Of a stretch of 34,368 nt of DNA, positions 17,019 to 26,783 are shown in pieces. Location of the stretch: positions 1 through 34,368 of the forward strand of contig CALUYV010000016.1 in the NCBI GenBank assembly GCA_944325095.1, in the 5' to 3' direction. Numbering within the stretch: the first letter of the stretch is position 1; each line of letters opens with the position of its first letter. The notes below the pieces were generated by a model. It did no database searches. It had not been told where the DNA came from and worked only from the letters and a program-made list of their open reading frames with translations. This DNA is from Candidatus Gastranaerophilales bacterium. GTDB taxonomy: Bacteria > Cyanobacteriota > Vampirovibrionia > Gastranaerophilales > Gastranaerophilaceae. The position numbers and the translations under genes are program-made.

Positions 17019-19412
17019 CTAGATATCAAGTCCTGTAAACATTTCCAGTGTTGTAACATTTTTAAGTGCAGGGTAATCTTCAATATTACGGGTTTTAACA
17101 AAATCCAGTGCTTCACTTCTTGCAAGTTCAAGAATTTTGGCATCTCTTACAATATCCGAAATAATTAAATCCGGCAGTCCTGACTGTCTTGTTCCCAGAA
17201 ATTCACCCGGGCCTCTTAACTGTAAATCTTTTTCCGCAATAACAAACCCGTCATTAGTCTGGGTCATAATACTCAAACGCTCTCTTGTTTCCTGTGAACG
17301 TGAAGATGTTATTAAAACACAATAAGACTGCAAATCACTGCGTCCGACACGGCCCCTTAACTGATGAAGCTGCGATAAACCGAACCTTTCTGCATTTTCA
17401 ATAACCATAACCGTTGCATTCGGCACATCAACACCGACTTCTACAACCGTTGTCGAAACAAGAATATTATATTTGCCATCCTTAAAATCTTTCATTACGG
17501 ATTCTTTTTCATCATTTTTCAACTTCCCGTGAAGCAGCCCGACTTTGTATTCAGGAAAAACTTCTTCTCTTAACTTTTCAGCTTCTATGGTTGCTGCCTT
17601 TGCAGAAAGGGTTTCGCTTTCTTCTATGAGCGGATAAACAATATAAACCTGCCTGCCGGCATCAACTTCTTCTTTTATAAGTTTCCAGACCTGCTTATGA
17701 GAACCTGTCAATGTTGTGATTATAGGCTTGCGGCCTTTAGGGAGTTCGTTTATAACAGTCAAATCCAAATCTCCGTGAACTGTTAAAGCAAGTGTCCTTG
17801 GTATAGGGGTCGCAGTCATAGTCAAAATCTGCGGATTTTGGGATTTCTTTTTCAAGACATTTCTTTGTTTTACCCCGAAACGATGCTGTTCATCAACAAC
17901 GATTGCACCCAGATTTTTAAATTCGACATTTTCCTGAATTAGAGCGTGCGTTCCGACTGCAACATGAGTCTGTCCGTTTTTCAAATCCGTTTCAAACTTA
18001 TTGCGGAGTTTTTTCCCGTGGCTGCCTAAAAACAATCCGACACTCAACCCCAGAGGAGTCAGCCACTGAACAAGATTATTGTAATGCTGCTGGGCAAGTA
18101 TTTCCGTCGGTGCCATCAGTGCGCCCTGATAACCGTTTTCAATAGCGGCAAGCAGCATAATTGCAGCAACAACAGTTTTTCCGCTGCCGACATCACCCTG
18201 CAATAATCTCTGCATAGGAGTATCTGAATTCATATCATTTAATATTTCATTAACCGCCTGTTTTTGTCCGGAGGTCAATTCAAACGGCAGACTTTGAATA
18301 AATTTCTGCACAAGTCCGTCTTTGTGAACAGTAAACGAATAACATGATGTCGTCTGCGCAGTTGCTTCCCTTAATCTTAAAAGCCGTAATTGTATCAGGA
18401 ACAATTCTTCAAAAATCAATGAAAATCTCGCCTGCTCCAGCATCTCCATTGATTTTGGGAAGTGAATCTGCTCAACCGCAATACTCTTATCAAGAAGCCC
18501 CAGATGTTCCCTTATAAAATCAGGAATGACATTTTTAATATCCTTTTTGTATAACTCAACAGCATTATAAATCGCCCGTCTGAGCGTTTTTATATTCAAC
18601 CCCTCGCAAACGGTATAAATCGGAACAATTCTTGCCAGATTCAAATTGGAATCCGGATTTTCAAGAAATTCACCGTTCATAATTGAATAAGTCGGCTTAT
18701 CCATTGTCAGTTGATAATTATAAGTATTTCGCTTTACTACTCCCGAAACCATAATTGCGGCATTAACAGGAAATTGTGCTTTCGTTCTTTCCAGCAGATA
18801 TTTATTTGCTTTTGCCTGAAAGAAGTTCAATTCAAAACTTCCGCTTTCATCTTTTATCAAAACTTTGATTACAGACAAATTATTTCTGGTATTAAACGCA
18901 GACACTGATTTTATATACCCGAAAACAGTTGTGGTCTGTCCTTCCTGCAAATTTTTGATTAATGTTCTTGATGAATAATCCACATGTTTTTTGGGGAAAT
19001 ACATCATTAAATCCTGGGCGGTAAAAATATTTAACTTGTTTAATTTATATGCAATCTTCGGTCCTACCCCTTTAATATACATAACATCAACTTCCGAGGG
19101 ATGTTTGCTCCTTTGAAGCTGCATTTTTTCTTCTTCCTGACGGCTTTCTTTTTCCTGCTGCAAATCAGTTCTTATAACTTTTATAAGCTGGTCAATCGCA
19201 CGTTTTCTGTCCGGTACGGAAAGACACGGATATTGTTCAAATGATTCAATAACAACTGCCCATCTTGGATTTTTCTTTGATTTTTTATAATTATTTTTTG
19301 CTTCCTGCCTGATAAAATCGGAAAATTTCTGCCGTTTTCCGTGAATATCAATATATTGATACTTAGTTTCAATACTAATAGCCGCTTTGATTTTATCAAG
19401 ATTTTCAATCAT
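17019..19412 (-). CDS. recG: ATP-dependent DNA helicase RecG
   Basis: The 797-residue protein remodels stalled replication forks and Holliday junctions. Residues 1-105 are an N-terminal extension absent from E. coli RecG (693) but known in cyanobacterial proteins. The helix-hairpin-helix-like IKGVGPKIAYKLNKL begins at about residue 113. The wedge/OB domain is at about 150-250. Helicase motifs include QRLLQGDVGSGKT (Walker A 406-413), DEQHRFG (507 on), TMTATPIPRT and QLRGRVGRS; the RecG-specific C-terminus ends GPGEFLGTRQSGLPD. A TTGCAA-N17-TAAGAT promoter lies 27 bases upstream. No overlap with neighbours. Confidence 0.97.
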   Translation of the reverse strand: MIENLDKIKAAISIETKYQYIDIHGKRQKFSDFIRQEAKNNYKKSKKNPRWAVVIESFEQYPCLSVPDRKRAIDQLIKVIRTDLQQEKESRQEEEKMQLQRSKHPSEVDVMYIKGVGPKIAYKLNKLNIFTAQDLMMYFPKKHVDYSSRTLIKNLQEGQTTTVFGYIKSVSAFNTRNNLSVIKVLIKDESGSFELNFFQAKANKYLLERTKAQFPVNAAIMVSGVVKRNTYNYQLTMDKPTYSIMNGEFLENPDSNLNLARIVPIYTVCEGLNIKTLRRAIYNAVELYKKDIKNVIPDFIREHLGLLDKSIAVEQIHFPKSMEMLEQARFSLIFEELFLIQLRLLRLREATAQTTSCYSFTVHKDGLVQKFIQSLPFELTSGQKQAVNEILNDMNSDTPMQRLLQGDVGSGKTVVAAIMLLAAIENGYQGALMAPTEILAQQHYNNLVQWLTPLGLSVGLFLGSHGKKLRNKFETDLKNGQTHVAVGTHALIQENVEFKNLGAIVVDEQHRFGVKQRNVLKKKSQNPQILTMTATPIPRTLALTVHGDLDLTVINELPKGRKPIITTLTGSHKQVWKLIKEEVDAGRQVYIVYPLIEESETLSAKAATIEAEKLREEVFPEYKVGLLHGKLKNDEKESVMKDFKDGKYNILVSTTVVEVGVDVPNATVMVIENAERFGLSQLHQLRGRVGRSDLQSYCVLITSSRSQETRERLSIMTQTNDGFVIAEKDLQLRGPGEFLGTRQSGLPDLIISDIVRDAKILELARSEALDFVKTRNIEDYPALKNVTTLEMFTGLDI

Positions 19413-19439
19413 ATTAAACTAAACTTCCCTACAAAATAA

Positions 19440-19468
19440 ATCTTACATAAACTAATCGTTTATTGCAA
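19440..19468 (-). promoter_or_regulatory. recG promoter
   Basis: Minus strand TTGCAA (19468-19463), 17-base spacer, TAAGAT (19445-19440), 27 bases before the ATG. The leader contains AGGGAAG. Confidence 0.55.
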
Positions 19469-19523
19469 ACTGTTAAACAGGAGAATGACAAAAAAATATT
19501 TTTGATGTTTTAATATAAACATA

Positions 19524-20144
19524 ATGATAAATCATAAAAATTCGCTGAAATACATTGCCGGAATTTTTACACTCGCTGCAGGACTGATATTTTTTCTCCC
19601 CGCAGAAATATATGCTGCAAACAGTTATAATTCTTATAATTTAAAACAAAATTATTCCGTTCCGACAACAGGAACAACTTCACCGCAAATCTTGAGTCTT
19701 GCTCCTTCTCCGGCAGTTCTGGTAGAAGGAAAAAGAAAAAATGCCGTAATCGTAGTTGATTTAGCAACCAACATTTTATATAAATACGATAAAAAAGGAA
19801 ACCCTGAGATTGCATACAGCGTTGCCAGCGGGAAAAAATCAACACCTACATCTGTCGGAGTAAGACTTGTTTCGCATGTTGAATCATACCCGTATAAAAC
19901 AGCACCGCCATTAACAAACAGAAGGAAAAAACCTTCAGCCTTCGGCCCTAATGTGATAATTCTGACAATGTATGATGCAAGAACAGGTCTAAAATGGAAT
20001 AACAGCGAATACATACACGGCACGGATGATCCTGAAAGCCTCGGGAAATACAGTTCACACGGCTGCATAAGAATGGATAACGATGTTATTATAAAACTCT
20101 CCGGACAGGTAAAGCGCGGGGATGTAATTGTTATGAAACGCTAG
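19524..20144 (+). CDS. L,D-transpeptidase (YkuD family)
   Basis: The 206-residue protein has an N-terminal hydrophobic segment (residues 9-32, ending PAEIYAA) that is a signal peptide or anchor. A YkuD domain follows (about residues 72-205: AVIVVDLATNILYKYDKKGNPEIAYSVASGKKSTPTSVG). The catalytic triad region reads YIHGTDDPESLGKYSSHGCIRM with H165, H179 and nucleophile C181. It would form 3-3 peptidoglycan crosslinks or attach proteins to the wall in the periplasm. The ATG has no Shine-Dalgarno, but TAATAT lies seven bases upstream (19511-19516), so the mRNA may be leaderless. It is convergent with ruvB, three bases apart. Confidence 0.92.
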   Translation: MINHKNSLKYIAGIFTLAAGLIFFLPAEIYAANSYNSYNLKQNYSVPTTGTTSPQILSLAPSPAVLVEGKRKNAVIVVDLATNILYKYDKKGNPEIAYSVASGKKSTPTSVGVRLVSHVESYPYKTAPPLTNRRKKPSAFGPNVIILTMYDARTGLKWNNSEYIHGTDDPESLGKYSSHGCIRMDNDVIIKLSGQVKRGDVIVMKR

Positions 20145-20147
20145 CCG

Positions 20148-21230
20148 CTAAAATAAAGACTGCTGATTAGTATTATATTTTGATAAGTTACAATTAAGAT
20201 GCCTGTATGCAGCAGGAGAAACTTTCCGCCCTCTCGGAGTTCTCTGTAAAAGACCGGATTGCAGCAAATAAGGTTCGCAAACATCTTCCAGGGTTCTTAC
20301 ATCTTCTCCTATAGCCGCTGCGATAGTTTCAATTCCGACAGGCCCGCCGTCATATTTTTCGATAATCAATTTTAAAAGACTTCTGTCTGTTGTATCAAGA
20401 CCAAATTCATCAATTTTTAAAATATCCAGTGCGCTATTTGCAATATCTTCATCTATTTTGCCGTTATTTTTAACTATCGCATAATCACTAACCCTTTTTA
20501 CAAGACGATTCGCAATGCGGGGAGTGCCTCTTGACCGTTTTGCAATCGCATAAGCACCTTTTTCATCTATTTCAATATTAAGGATTCCCGCTGTCCGCGT
20601 AATAACCTGAGAAAGTTCTTTTTCGGTATAAAATTCAAGCCTGTGTATAATTCCGAATCTGTCCCTCAATGGCCCTGACAATTCTCCGGCTTTGGTTGTT
20701 GCTCCGATTAAAGTAAATTTTGGCAGCGGAACCCTCAGGGTTTTAACTGTCTGGCTTTTTCCGGTTGTCATATCAAGATAAAAATCTTCCATTGCAGAAT
20801 ACAAAATCTCTTCCGCAACCTTGTTCAGCCGGTGAATTTCATCAATAAAAAGAATTTCGTTCCCTTTTAATGACATCAAAATTCCGATAATATCACGAGG
20901 TCTTTCAAGAGCGGGAGCAGAAGTTATTTTTAAATCGACACCCATTTCCTGCGCAATAACACCTGCCAGAGTGGTTTTACCAAGCCCCGGCGGGCCGTAA
21001 AAAAGAAGATGATCTAGCGGAAGTTCACGCTTTTTGGCAGCTTGAATTGTTATTTTCAAGGTATCTTTTAATGCAGATTGACCGATATAAGAATCAAAAG
21101 TTTTCGGCCGGATACAATTTTCAAAATTCTTATCACATTCGATTTTTTCAGGCTTTGTAACAGGATTTTTCTTTGCCTTTACTTCGTGAATATTTGTTTG
21201 AAATTCATTATCGTCAGATATTATACTCAT
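20148..21230 (-). CDS. ruvB: Holliday junction branch migration ATPase RuvB
   Basis: The 360-residue protein has a short divergent N-terminus (residues 1-38), then the RuvB core: [11 protein letters not shown], Walker A GPPGLGKT (79-86), Walker B FIDEIHRL (128-135), sensor [19 protein letters not shown], and the C-terminal winged helix ending [20 protein letters not shown]. RuvB hexamers drive branch migration with RuvA. RuvA and RuvC are not next to it. GGAAGG lies just before the ATG. The next gene upstream, a Xer recombinase, is on the same strand 60 bases away, so both may be co-transcribed. Confidence 0.97.
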   Translation of the reverse strand: MSIISDDNEFQTNIHEVKAKKNPVTKPEKIECDKNFENCIRPKTFDSYIGQSALKDTLKITIQAAKKRELPLDHLLFYGPPGLGKTTLAGVIAQEMGVDLKITSAPALERPRDIIGILMSLKGNEILFIDEIHRLNKVAEEILYSAMEDFYLDMTTGKSQTVKTLRVPLPKFTLIGATTKAGELSGPLRDRFGIIHRLEFYTEKELSQVITRTAGILNIEIDEKGAYAIAKRSRGTPRIANRLVKRVSDYAIVKNNGKIDEDIANSALDILKIDEFGLDTTDRSLLKLIIEKYDGGPVGIETIAAAIGEDVRTLEDVCEPYLLQSGLLQRTPRGRKVSPAAYRHLNCNLSKYNTNQQSLF

Positions 21231-21290
21231 AACCTTCCAAGTCCTACACTTTACAAGTATCGTACCATAAAAATATTGTTATTCCAGAAA

Positions 21291-22205
21291 CTAAGCTCTC
21301 GGGTGTGTTTCGTTATAAACCTCTTTCATATGCTGCATTGAAATATGCGTATAAATCTGAGTATTTGAAATACTGGCATGCCCCAGCAGTTCCTGAACAA
21401 CCCTTAAATCAGCTCCGTTCTCTATCAAATGAGTGGCAAAACTGTGACGAAACATGTGAGGCGTAACTTTTTTCGGAAGTTCGATTTTCTCAACTATATC
21501 GTTTATTACATTCCGCACCATTTTAGGCTGCAGGCGGAAACCGGTTTTATTGATAAATACCGGAGTTTCTTCTGTAACGGGCGGAAGAGGAAATCCTTTC
21601 GCAACCAGCGGCCTTGCATAATCTATATAGCCTTGAAGATATTTTTTTGCCCTGTCTGTAATAAGGATTATTCTTTCTTTTGCGCCTTTGCCAAAAACAG
21701 TAATTTCGTTATTTTCAAGATTTAAACTGCCGAAATTCAAACCGCTCAACTCTGATATACGCATACCGCTTGCCCATAACAATTCCAAAATTGCACGGTT
21801 GCGGTATCCCGCAGGAGTATCAATATTCACATTGTTCAATATCTGCTCGACCTCATCCGTTGTGAGGAATTTTGGCAATTCTTTCGGCCGTTTGGGGGAA
21901 ATTATATTTTCGGCAGGATTATTCGCTACTTTTTGCTCTCTGTGCAGATATTTGTAGAAGGTTCGAAGGGAAGCAATCTTTCTTGCTACTGTTGTTTTTT
22001 TGTAATTGTATATCTGCATAAAATGCAAATATTCTCTTATTTTTGAGAAACTAATACCTTCGCACTCATCCTCTCCGAGCCATAACAAAAATGCCAGAAT
22101 ATCCGCATAATAAGCCTTTGCGGTGTGAGGAGAAAAATTTTTTTCTATCGTTATATAAGATTTAAAATCCTCTAAATCCTGTTTAGATTTTGCATTTAAT
22201 ACCAT
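21291..22205 (-). CDS. Tyrosine recombinase XerC/XerD
   Basis: The 304-residue length and all active-site residues fit the Xer family: R149 in WASGMRISEL, Lys in VFGKGAKER, HMFRHSFATHL (H250, R253), GHASISNTQIYTHI (H276, Tyr285). The N-terminal SAM-like domain (residues 8-90) binds the core site. Xer recombinases resolve chromosome dimers at dif. No phage or integron context is present, so a housekeeping role is likely; whether it is XerC or XerD cannot be decided here. AAGG lies seven bases before the ATG, and a TATAAT is present on the minus strand at 22242-22237. It is divergent from the TPR gene. Confidence 0.92.
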   Translation of the reverse strand: MVLNAKSKQDLEDFKSYITIEKNFSPHTAKAYYADILAFLLWLGEDECEGISFSKIREYLHFMQIYNYKKTTVARKIASLRTFYKYLHREQKVANNPAENIISPKRPKELPKFLTTDEVEQILNNVNIDTPAGYRNRAILELLWASGMRISELSGLNFGSLNLENNEITVFGKGAKERIILITDRAKKYLQGYIDYARPLVAKGFPLPPVTEETPVFINKTGFRLQPKMVRNVINDIVEKIELPKKVTPHMFRHSFATHLIENGADLRVVQELLGHASISNTQIYTHISMQHMKEVYNETHPRA

Positions 22206-22217
22206 ACAAATACCTTA

Positions 22218-22246
22218 TTGCTTTTTTACAATATATATTATACAAT
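22218..22246 (+). promoter_or_regulatory. Promoter of the TPR gene
   Basis: TTGCTT (22218-22223), 17-base spacer, TACAAT (22241-22246), about 45 bases before the chosen start at 22292. A minus-strand TATAAT for the Xer gene overlaps it (22237-22242), so the two promoters are back to back. Confidence 0.55.
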
Positions 22247-22291
22247 ATTCTCATAATAAATAGAATAGTAAAAGTAAAAGTGGGTGAAAAC

Positions 22292-24100
22292 ATGAATTGT
22301 AAAAAAGTATTGATAATGTCATTGATAGTGACTTCTTGTATTTTTTGTGCCCCTGAAATTTCTACGGCTCAAACCCTAAAAGCCGGAGTGTCTGTATCCA
22401 AAACTTATGTAGATATCAGCCGATTAATTGAATATAACAATTATGAAGACGCGGACAAACGTTTAAAAGAAATTTTATCAAAAAACCCTAATGATATTGA
22501 TGCTAAGTCATTACAACTAATCTCTCAGGCAAAACAGTATAAATTAGCACCGGCACAATCAGAATTGGATAAATTGCTAAAAAAATATCCGAATAAACCG
22601 GAACTGCATTATGCGCAGGGTATGGTATATCTGATGCGTGAAACATCTTCGGATATTGAATATATTAAAAACATCAGAAACCTGTCAAATGCTGCAATAA
22701 AAGAATTTATGACAGCGGTCAACCTTGACCCGACATATTTCCAGGCATACAACGCTATGGGGGTCGCAACTTTAAAATTAGGCAACAAAACAGATGCACA
22801 GGATCTGTTTAAGATGGCATTAAAATACAACAAGAATTATGCGCCCGCTTATGACAATTTAGGCAACATTGCTATGCTGGACGGGGATTTAGATCAAGCT
22901 GAAAGATATTATCTTCAGTCTATCAAATGTAACTCCCACAACCCGACATCAATGTATCATATGGGACAGGTTGAAGCCCGCAGAGGAGATTACACAAAAG
23001 CTCTGACATGGTTAAACCACTCTCTGCACATTAACCCGAACTCTTCTCCGGGATGGAATCTGCAGGGTGAGTTGTATTTAAAACAGGGCAACCAGGCTGC
23101 TGCTATCAATTCATTCAAAAAAGCAATCCATGTAAAACCTGAAAATTCGCGTCCTTATATTAACCTTGCCGGTGTATATGAAAGACGTTCGGATCACGAG
23201 TTTGCAATGGAAGAATTGAAAACCGCAATCATCTTAAATCCTAATTACAAAGAAGGTATTTTAAGAGTTGCAAATATGTCTTTGGAAACAAAAAAATACC
23301 AGCAGGCTCTTGAATATTATTCAAGATTACTCGGAGATACAACTTATAACAATACTGCTATTATCGGACTTGCCAATACTTATTACGAAATGGCAAAAGA
23401 TACGGCAGACAGCAGAGATTACACAACCAACAAAGATGTATATCTCGCTTATGACTATGTAAATGAAGCTATTCAAAGAACTCCGAATGACTTAAAACTT
23501 CATCTAGCAAAAATTAAGTTAGGTAAAATTACCCACCAGATGGAATTAACTACCGAAAACTTAAATTATATTATTCAATCAGCAAGCAACAGTTTGATGG
23601 ATACAGTCATAAAAGGAGAAGCATATTTGTCTATGGGCAGAGAAAGAGATGCTGTTTATACATTTGAAAATGCCATCAACTTTGCAAATACAGTAGATGA
23701 TGAATTGTACCTGTCAGAAATTCTTGTTCAGCATAAACAATTCAGAACTGCAAGAAAAGCACTGGAAAAAGTGTTAATGACTGATTCTACAAACAGAATT
23801 GCACGGAACGGTATTCACTATATTGACCTTTGCGAAATGAAATCTAACGAATTCTTTGAAATTGCACTGCGTCAATATAAAGAAGGCAATTACGCTTCAG
23901 CAATTGAATACTGTAACAGAGCAATCGACTTTTACCACAACGCACCTTCAATTGCCAAGTTAAAAGCTCAATCATACGAGGCTGAGGGCAACTATCAGGG
24001 AGCAGTTAAATATTATACACAATATCTGGCTATGGCTCCGAATGCGTCTGACAAAGCAGCTGTTGAACAACGAATCACAGTATTCAGACAAAGATTATAA
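22292..24100 (+). CDS. Exported TPR-repeat protein
   Basis: Starting at the ATG at 22292 gives 602 residues with a signal peptide (MNCKKVLIMSLIVTSCIFC, cleavage near STA-QT). An upstream in-frame start at 22190 would overlap the Xer start and the promoter, so I reject it. The GGGTGA before 22292 fits. The mature protein is built almost wholly of tetratricopeptide repeats (for example AYNAMGVATLKLGNKTDAQDLF, AYDNLGNIAMLDGDLDQAE, SMYHMGQVEARRGDYTKA). TPR arrays are protein-binding scaffolds. The partner is not visible. The following small gene starts five bases after its stop and engB is coupled to that gene. Confidence 0.85.
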   Translation: MNCKKVLIMSLIVTSCIFCAPEISTAQTLKAGVSVSKTYVDISRLIEYNNYEDADKRLKEILSKNPNDIDAKSLQLISQAKQYKLAPAQSELDKLLKKYPNKPELHYAQGMVYLMRETSSDIEYIKNIRNLSNAAIKEFMTAVNLDPTYFQAYNAMGVATLKLGNKTDAQDLFKMALKYNKNYAPAYDNLGNIAMLDGDLDQAERYYLQSIKCNSHNPTSMYHMGQVEARRGDYTKALTWLNHSLHINPNSSPGWNLQGELYLKQGNQAAAINSFKKAIHVKPENSRPYINLAGVYERRSDHEFAMEELKTAIILNPNYKEGILRVANMSLETKKYQQALEYYSRLLGDTTYNNTAIIGLANTYYEMAKDTADSRDYTTNKDVYLAYDYVNEAIQRTPNDLKLHLAKIKLGKITHQMELTTENLNYIIQSASNSLMDTVIKGEAYLSMGRERDAVYTFENAINFANTVDDELYLSEILVQHKQFRTARKALEKVLMTDSTNRIARNGIHYIDLCEMKSNEFFEIALRQYKEGNYASAIEYCNRAIDFYHNAPSIAKLKAQSYEAEGNYQGAVKYYTQYLAMAPNASDKAAVEQRITVFRQRL

Positions 24101-24104
24101 TCTT

Positions 24105-24365
24105 ATGAAAAAAAAATTCGATATAAGAAAAACATTTGAAACTTTTTTGAGAGAGCCTCTTAGTATTTTAACTGAGGGGCTGTTTCAAATCGTAAATGTT
24201 CAGGCAAACATTTTCAACCAGCAATCCTCTTTCAGTGTTGATTTTTTAAACAATAAAACTCAATTGACCGTTGTTAACAACGAAAAAATGTGTAATTTAT
24301 TCCGAACAGTGTTATATAAAAGTAAATTAAAGGAAATTCAGGAGAAAAATACGGTATCTAAATGA
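24105..24365 (+). CDS. Small protein of unknown function upstream of engB
   Basis: I do not recognise this 86-residue protein. It begins MKKKFDIRKTFETFLREP at an ATG five bases after the TPR gene; an upstream in-frame start at 24042 lies inside the TPR gene and is less likely. The sequence has a basic start, then a mixed region (LSILTEGLFQIVNVQANIFNQQ) that may form strands and helices, with no signal peptide. Its stop overlaps the engB ATG in ATGA, so translation is coupled. Confidence 0.6.
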   Translation: MKKKFDIRKTFETFLREPLSILTEGLFQIVNVQANIFNQQSSFSVDFLNNKTQLTVVNNEKMCNLFRTVLYKSKLKEIQEKNTVSK

Positions 24366-24934
24366 AACCATTTATAAATGCAAAATTTTTAATAAGCGCA
24401 GAAAAGTTAAGCCAGTGTCCAGACCATACACTGCCTGAGTTTCCATTGCTCGGACGCTCGAATGTGGGGAAATCTTCTTTTATTAATGCTCTTGCAAATC
24501 ATAAAAAACTCGCAAAAACTTCCAATGTTCCCGGGAAAACGAGATTAATAAACTTTTTTAATTTCTCGGATATTTTTATGATAGCGGATTTGCCGGGATA
24601 CGGGTATGCTAAAGTTTCAATAGAAGAAAGAAATAAATGGCAGAAATATCTTGAAGAATACCTTTTAAAAAGAGAACAAATTAAAACACTGATACAATTC
24701 ATAGACAGCAGACACGAAATTCAAAAAAACGACTATAACATGAGAGAATGGATACTCGCCTATAAACTGCCGGTAATAACCGTTGTAACAAAAATTGATT
24801 GTATATCTAAAAATAAAATTCAGAGTACACTAAATCATGTCCAAAAAGAGTTCGGCGGAGAAATATTCCCCTTTAGTGCGGTAGATAAACGATATAACGA
24901 AAAAATTATAGCCTTCCTGACCGGTGACTATTAA
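24362..24934 (+). CDS. engB: Ribosome biogenesis GTP-binding protein EngB/YsxC
   Basis: The 190 residues match the YihA/YsxC family, needed for 50S assembly. The motifs are LGRSNVGKSSFINAL (G1, about residues 30-44), GKTRLINFF (G2), DLPGYGYAKVS (G3), VVTKIDC (G4) and FPFSAVD (G5). The start overlaps the stop of the small upstream gene. Two ribosome-assembly GTPases, Der and EngB, are thus both in this window but in separate units. Confidence 0.95.
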   Translation: MKPFINAKFLISAEKLSQCPDHTLPEFPLLGRSNVGKSSFINALANHKKLAKTSNVPGKTRLINFFNFSDIFMIADLPGYGYAKVSIEERNKWQKYLEEYLLKREQIKTLIQFIDSRHEIQKNDYNMREWILAYKLPVITVVTKIDCISKNKIQSTLNHVQKEFGGEIFPFSAVDKRYNEKIIAFLTGDY

Positions 24935-25009
24935 TATTTGTTAAAATTATAATAAAAAACAGGCAAAAATATTCAATTATATTTTTTTATATCTACAGGT
25001 GGTGCGTAA

Positions 25010-26155
25010 ATGGTCAGGATTCTGTCATTATTAAAATATACAGCAAATAAAATCCCTTCATTAAAAGGGGTAAGGCTTGCGCCGCCGCATACTTCTCCTG
25101 TTAAAATTCAATCGGAACTTCCCGCTGATACCGTAGTTTTTCAACGATTCAGTCCGAAACATCAAACAAGCATTTCCGAATCCGCATTAACCCGCGGGAT
25201 AAAACATATTACAGGCTCTTCTGCAGAAGATTCACGCGCCTTGCAGCCGATTATTGAAGAGTGCTTTGTAGGAATAAAAACACCTGCATCTGCAATAAGA
25301 ATTTTCCGCAGACAGGGAACTGAACTCAGACCGGATAGAGCCATATATATTCTAAATCCGAGTTCACTGGAAAAACTTGCAAGAGAAATGGGCACAAGTA
25401 ACTCCTATATGTCAGAATTATACAAACGGGCAAATCATACGGGCACCATAATTGACAGAACAAATGCATCACAGATTGCAGAAAATATAATCAAAAACGG
25501 GGAAAAGAAAATTACAATTGTTGTTCCCGATGATTTTGCAGGCAGCGGAAGAAGTATGATTGTAAATACCGCCGAAACATTAAAGAATATAGATATTCCT
25601 AAAGATGTGGAAATTGAACTCATATTATCACCAATGTGCGCAACACCTTATGCTAAAAAAGCATTTAAAATGTTTGAAAAATTTGATGGCGATGAACTTA
25701 TGAAAAACGGAGTTCTCAATAAAGACAAACTCCCCGGGAAAAACGCGGATAATTATCTAAATGATTCCGAAATTATCAGAAATTTTACCGAAAAATATAA
25801 AGACAGGATGACAATCAGAACTTCCTCTCATATAATAACTGCAAAACCGTACAATGAAACGAATGCATATATTAAATTAAAAGAAACCAATCCCGATGCG
25901 GCTCAGGCCATTGATATTCTTATGACGGAACACGGAAAAGGCTACGGCCGCCCGGGTTCCTGCGGAACAATCGTACTTGTCCCAGGCAGAGGGAACATTT
26001 TAAAAACCCCTAACAACAACTGTTACGGGGCACTCCCATTCATTTTGGAAGAAGGCGGAACAATAGGAAAAATTAAAAATCCTAATCAAAAATGGTCTGC
26101 AAAAAAATGGGAATTTTATGTAAAAAAGATGGCTAAAGAACTTGGAGTAATATAA
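25010..26155 (+). CDS. Phosphoribosyltransferase-like protein
   Basis: The 381-residue protein has a low-complexity N-terminus (1-60, Pro/Ser/Lys rich, no signal peptide). In the middle, EKKITIVVPDDFAGSGRSMI (about residues 165-185) fits the PRPP-binding loop pattern of type I phosphoribosyltransferases: four hydrophobics, two acids, then small residues with G and S. Near the C-terminus, HGKGYGRPGSCGTIVLVPGRG and TPNNNCYGALPFILEEGG resemble the end of PRTase-CE type proteins, where a PNN-LP motif follows. That family match is from memory and tentative. It is followed one base later by a kinase-like gene. AGGTGG lies before the ATG. Confidence 0.5.
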   Translation: MVRILSLLKYTANKIPSLKGVRLAPPHTSPVKIQSELPADTVVFQRFSPKHQTSISESALTRGIKHITGSSAEDSRALQPIIEECFVGIKTPASAIRIFRRQGTELRPDRAIYILNPSSLEKLAREMGTSNSYMSELYKRANHTGTIIDRTNASQIAENIIKNGEKKITIVVPDDFAGSGRSMIVNTAETLKNIDIPKDVEIELILSPMCATPYAKKAFKMFEKFDGDELMKNGVLNKDKLPGKNADNYLNDSEIIRNFTEKYKDRMTIRTSSHIITAKPYNETNAYIKLKETNPDAAQAIDILMTEHGKGYGRPGSCGTIVLVPGRGNILKTPNNNCYGALPFILEEGGTIGKIKNPNQKWSAKKWEFYVKKMAKELGVI

Positions 26156-26156
26156 A

Positions 26157-26783
26157 ATGAAAATCAACAATTACCTTGAAAAATTTCAAATAGCAGCAAT
26201 ATTAAAAAAGAATTCCGAAAATGATAAATTTTCCGGTAAGATAAACGAATTGTGCAAACAATTCAAACAGGAAAACAATTTAATTGATATTATTAAAATA
26301 TTCAATAAAGACAAAACATTAAAAATGCAGGAAGCTTCTGCTTACTATTTAGAAAATTATAAATTTATAATCGGAACCAAAGAAAATATACAGGATTATA
26401 AAAATAACTTAAACCTGTTAAAAAAATATAATATTTCATGCGCCCCGAAAATTGAACAGACTGTATCAAACAAAAATAAACAGTACATCATGCTGGTTAT
26501 GAAACTTCCGGAAAAAGAATCCGTAATGAAAAATTATACAGCAAATCCAAACATGGTTGATACTCTCGCAAAATGCCAGTTCATAAATGAATTGGAAAAT
26601 ATGGCAAGAAGCAGCAAAAATTATAATCCGCTGATTACTCAAGAGCCAAGCAGTATAAAAGTTACCTCTGACGGACGGTTATATGTATCCGATTGGAATG
26701 AAATGGATAAGTTCGCTAATGATAAAGAACAGGCGCAATATTTTAAACAATTGCGAAAATTGCTTAATCTGATATTGATTTAA
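26157..26783 (+). CDS. Small protein with kinase-like C-terminal motif, unknown function
   Basis: The 208-residue protein follows the previous gene by one base (TAA-A-ATG), so they are coupled. Weak kinase-like features are QYIMLVMKLPEKES in the position of a hinge, and near the C-terminus PSSIKVTSDGRLYVSDWNEM, similar to the metal-binding segment after the catalytic loop in small-molecule phosphotransferases. A glycine-rich loop and HxD motif are not seen, so it may be a remnant, a pseudokinase or a chance match. Its TAA forms part of a TTAA shared with the convergent gene. Confidence 0.4.
   Translation: MKINNYLEKFQIAAILKKNSENDKFSGKINELCKQFKQENNLIDIIKIFNKDKTLKMQEASAYYLENYKFIIGTKENIQDYKNNLNLLKKYNISCAPKIEQTVSNKNKQYIMLVMKLPEKESVMKNYTANPNMVDTLAKCQFINELENMARSSKNYNPLITQEPSSIKVTSDGRLYVSDWNEMDKFANDKEQAQYFKQLRKLLNLILI

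Noticed and set aside
19485-19523. In-frame upstream ATG of the L,D-transpeptidase, interrupted by a TGA, suggesting stop read-through
   Set aside because: The AGGAG is only one base before that ATG and the signal peptide starts well at 19524; no other sign of TGA recoding is seen.
21291-22205. Xer recombinase as a phage or integron integrase
   Set aside because: No attachment repeats, phage genes or cassettes nearby; neighbours are housekeeping genes.
22190-22291. Longer TPR protein start at 22190
   Set aside because: It overlaps the divergent Xer start and the predicted promoter, and hides the signal peptide.
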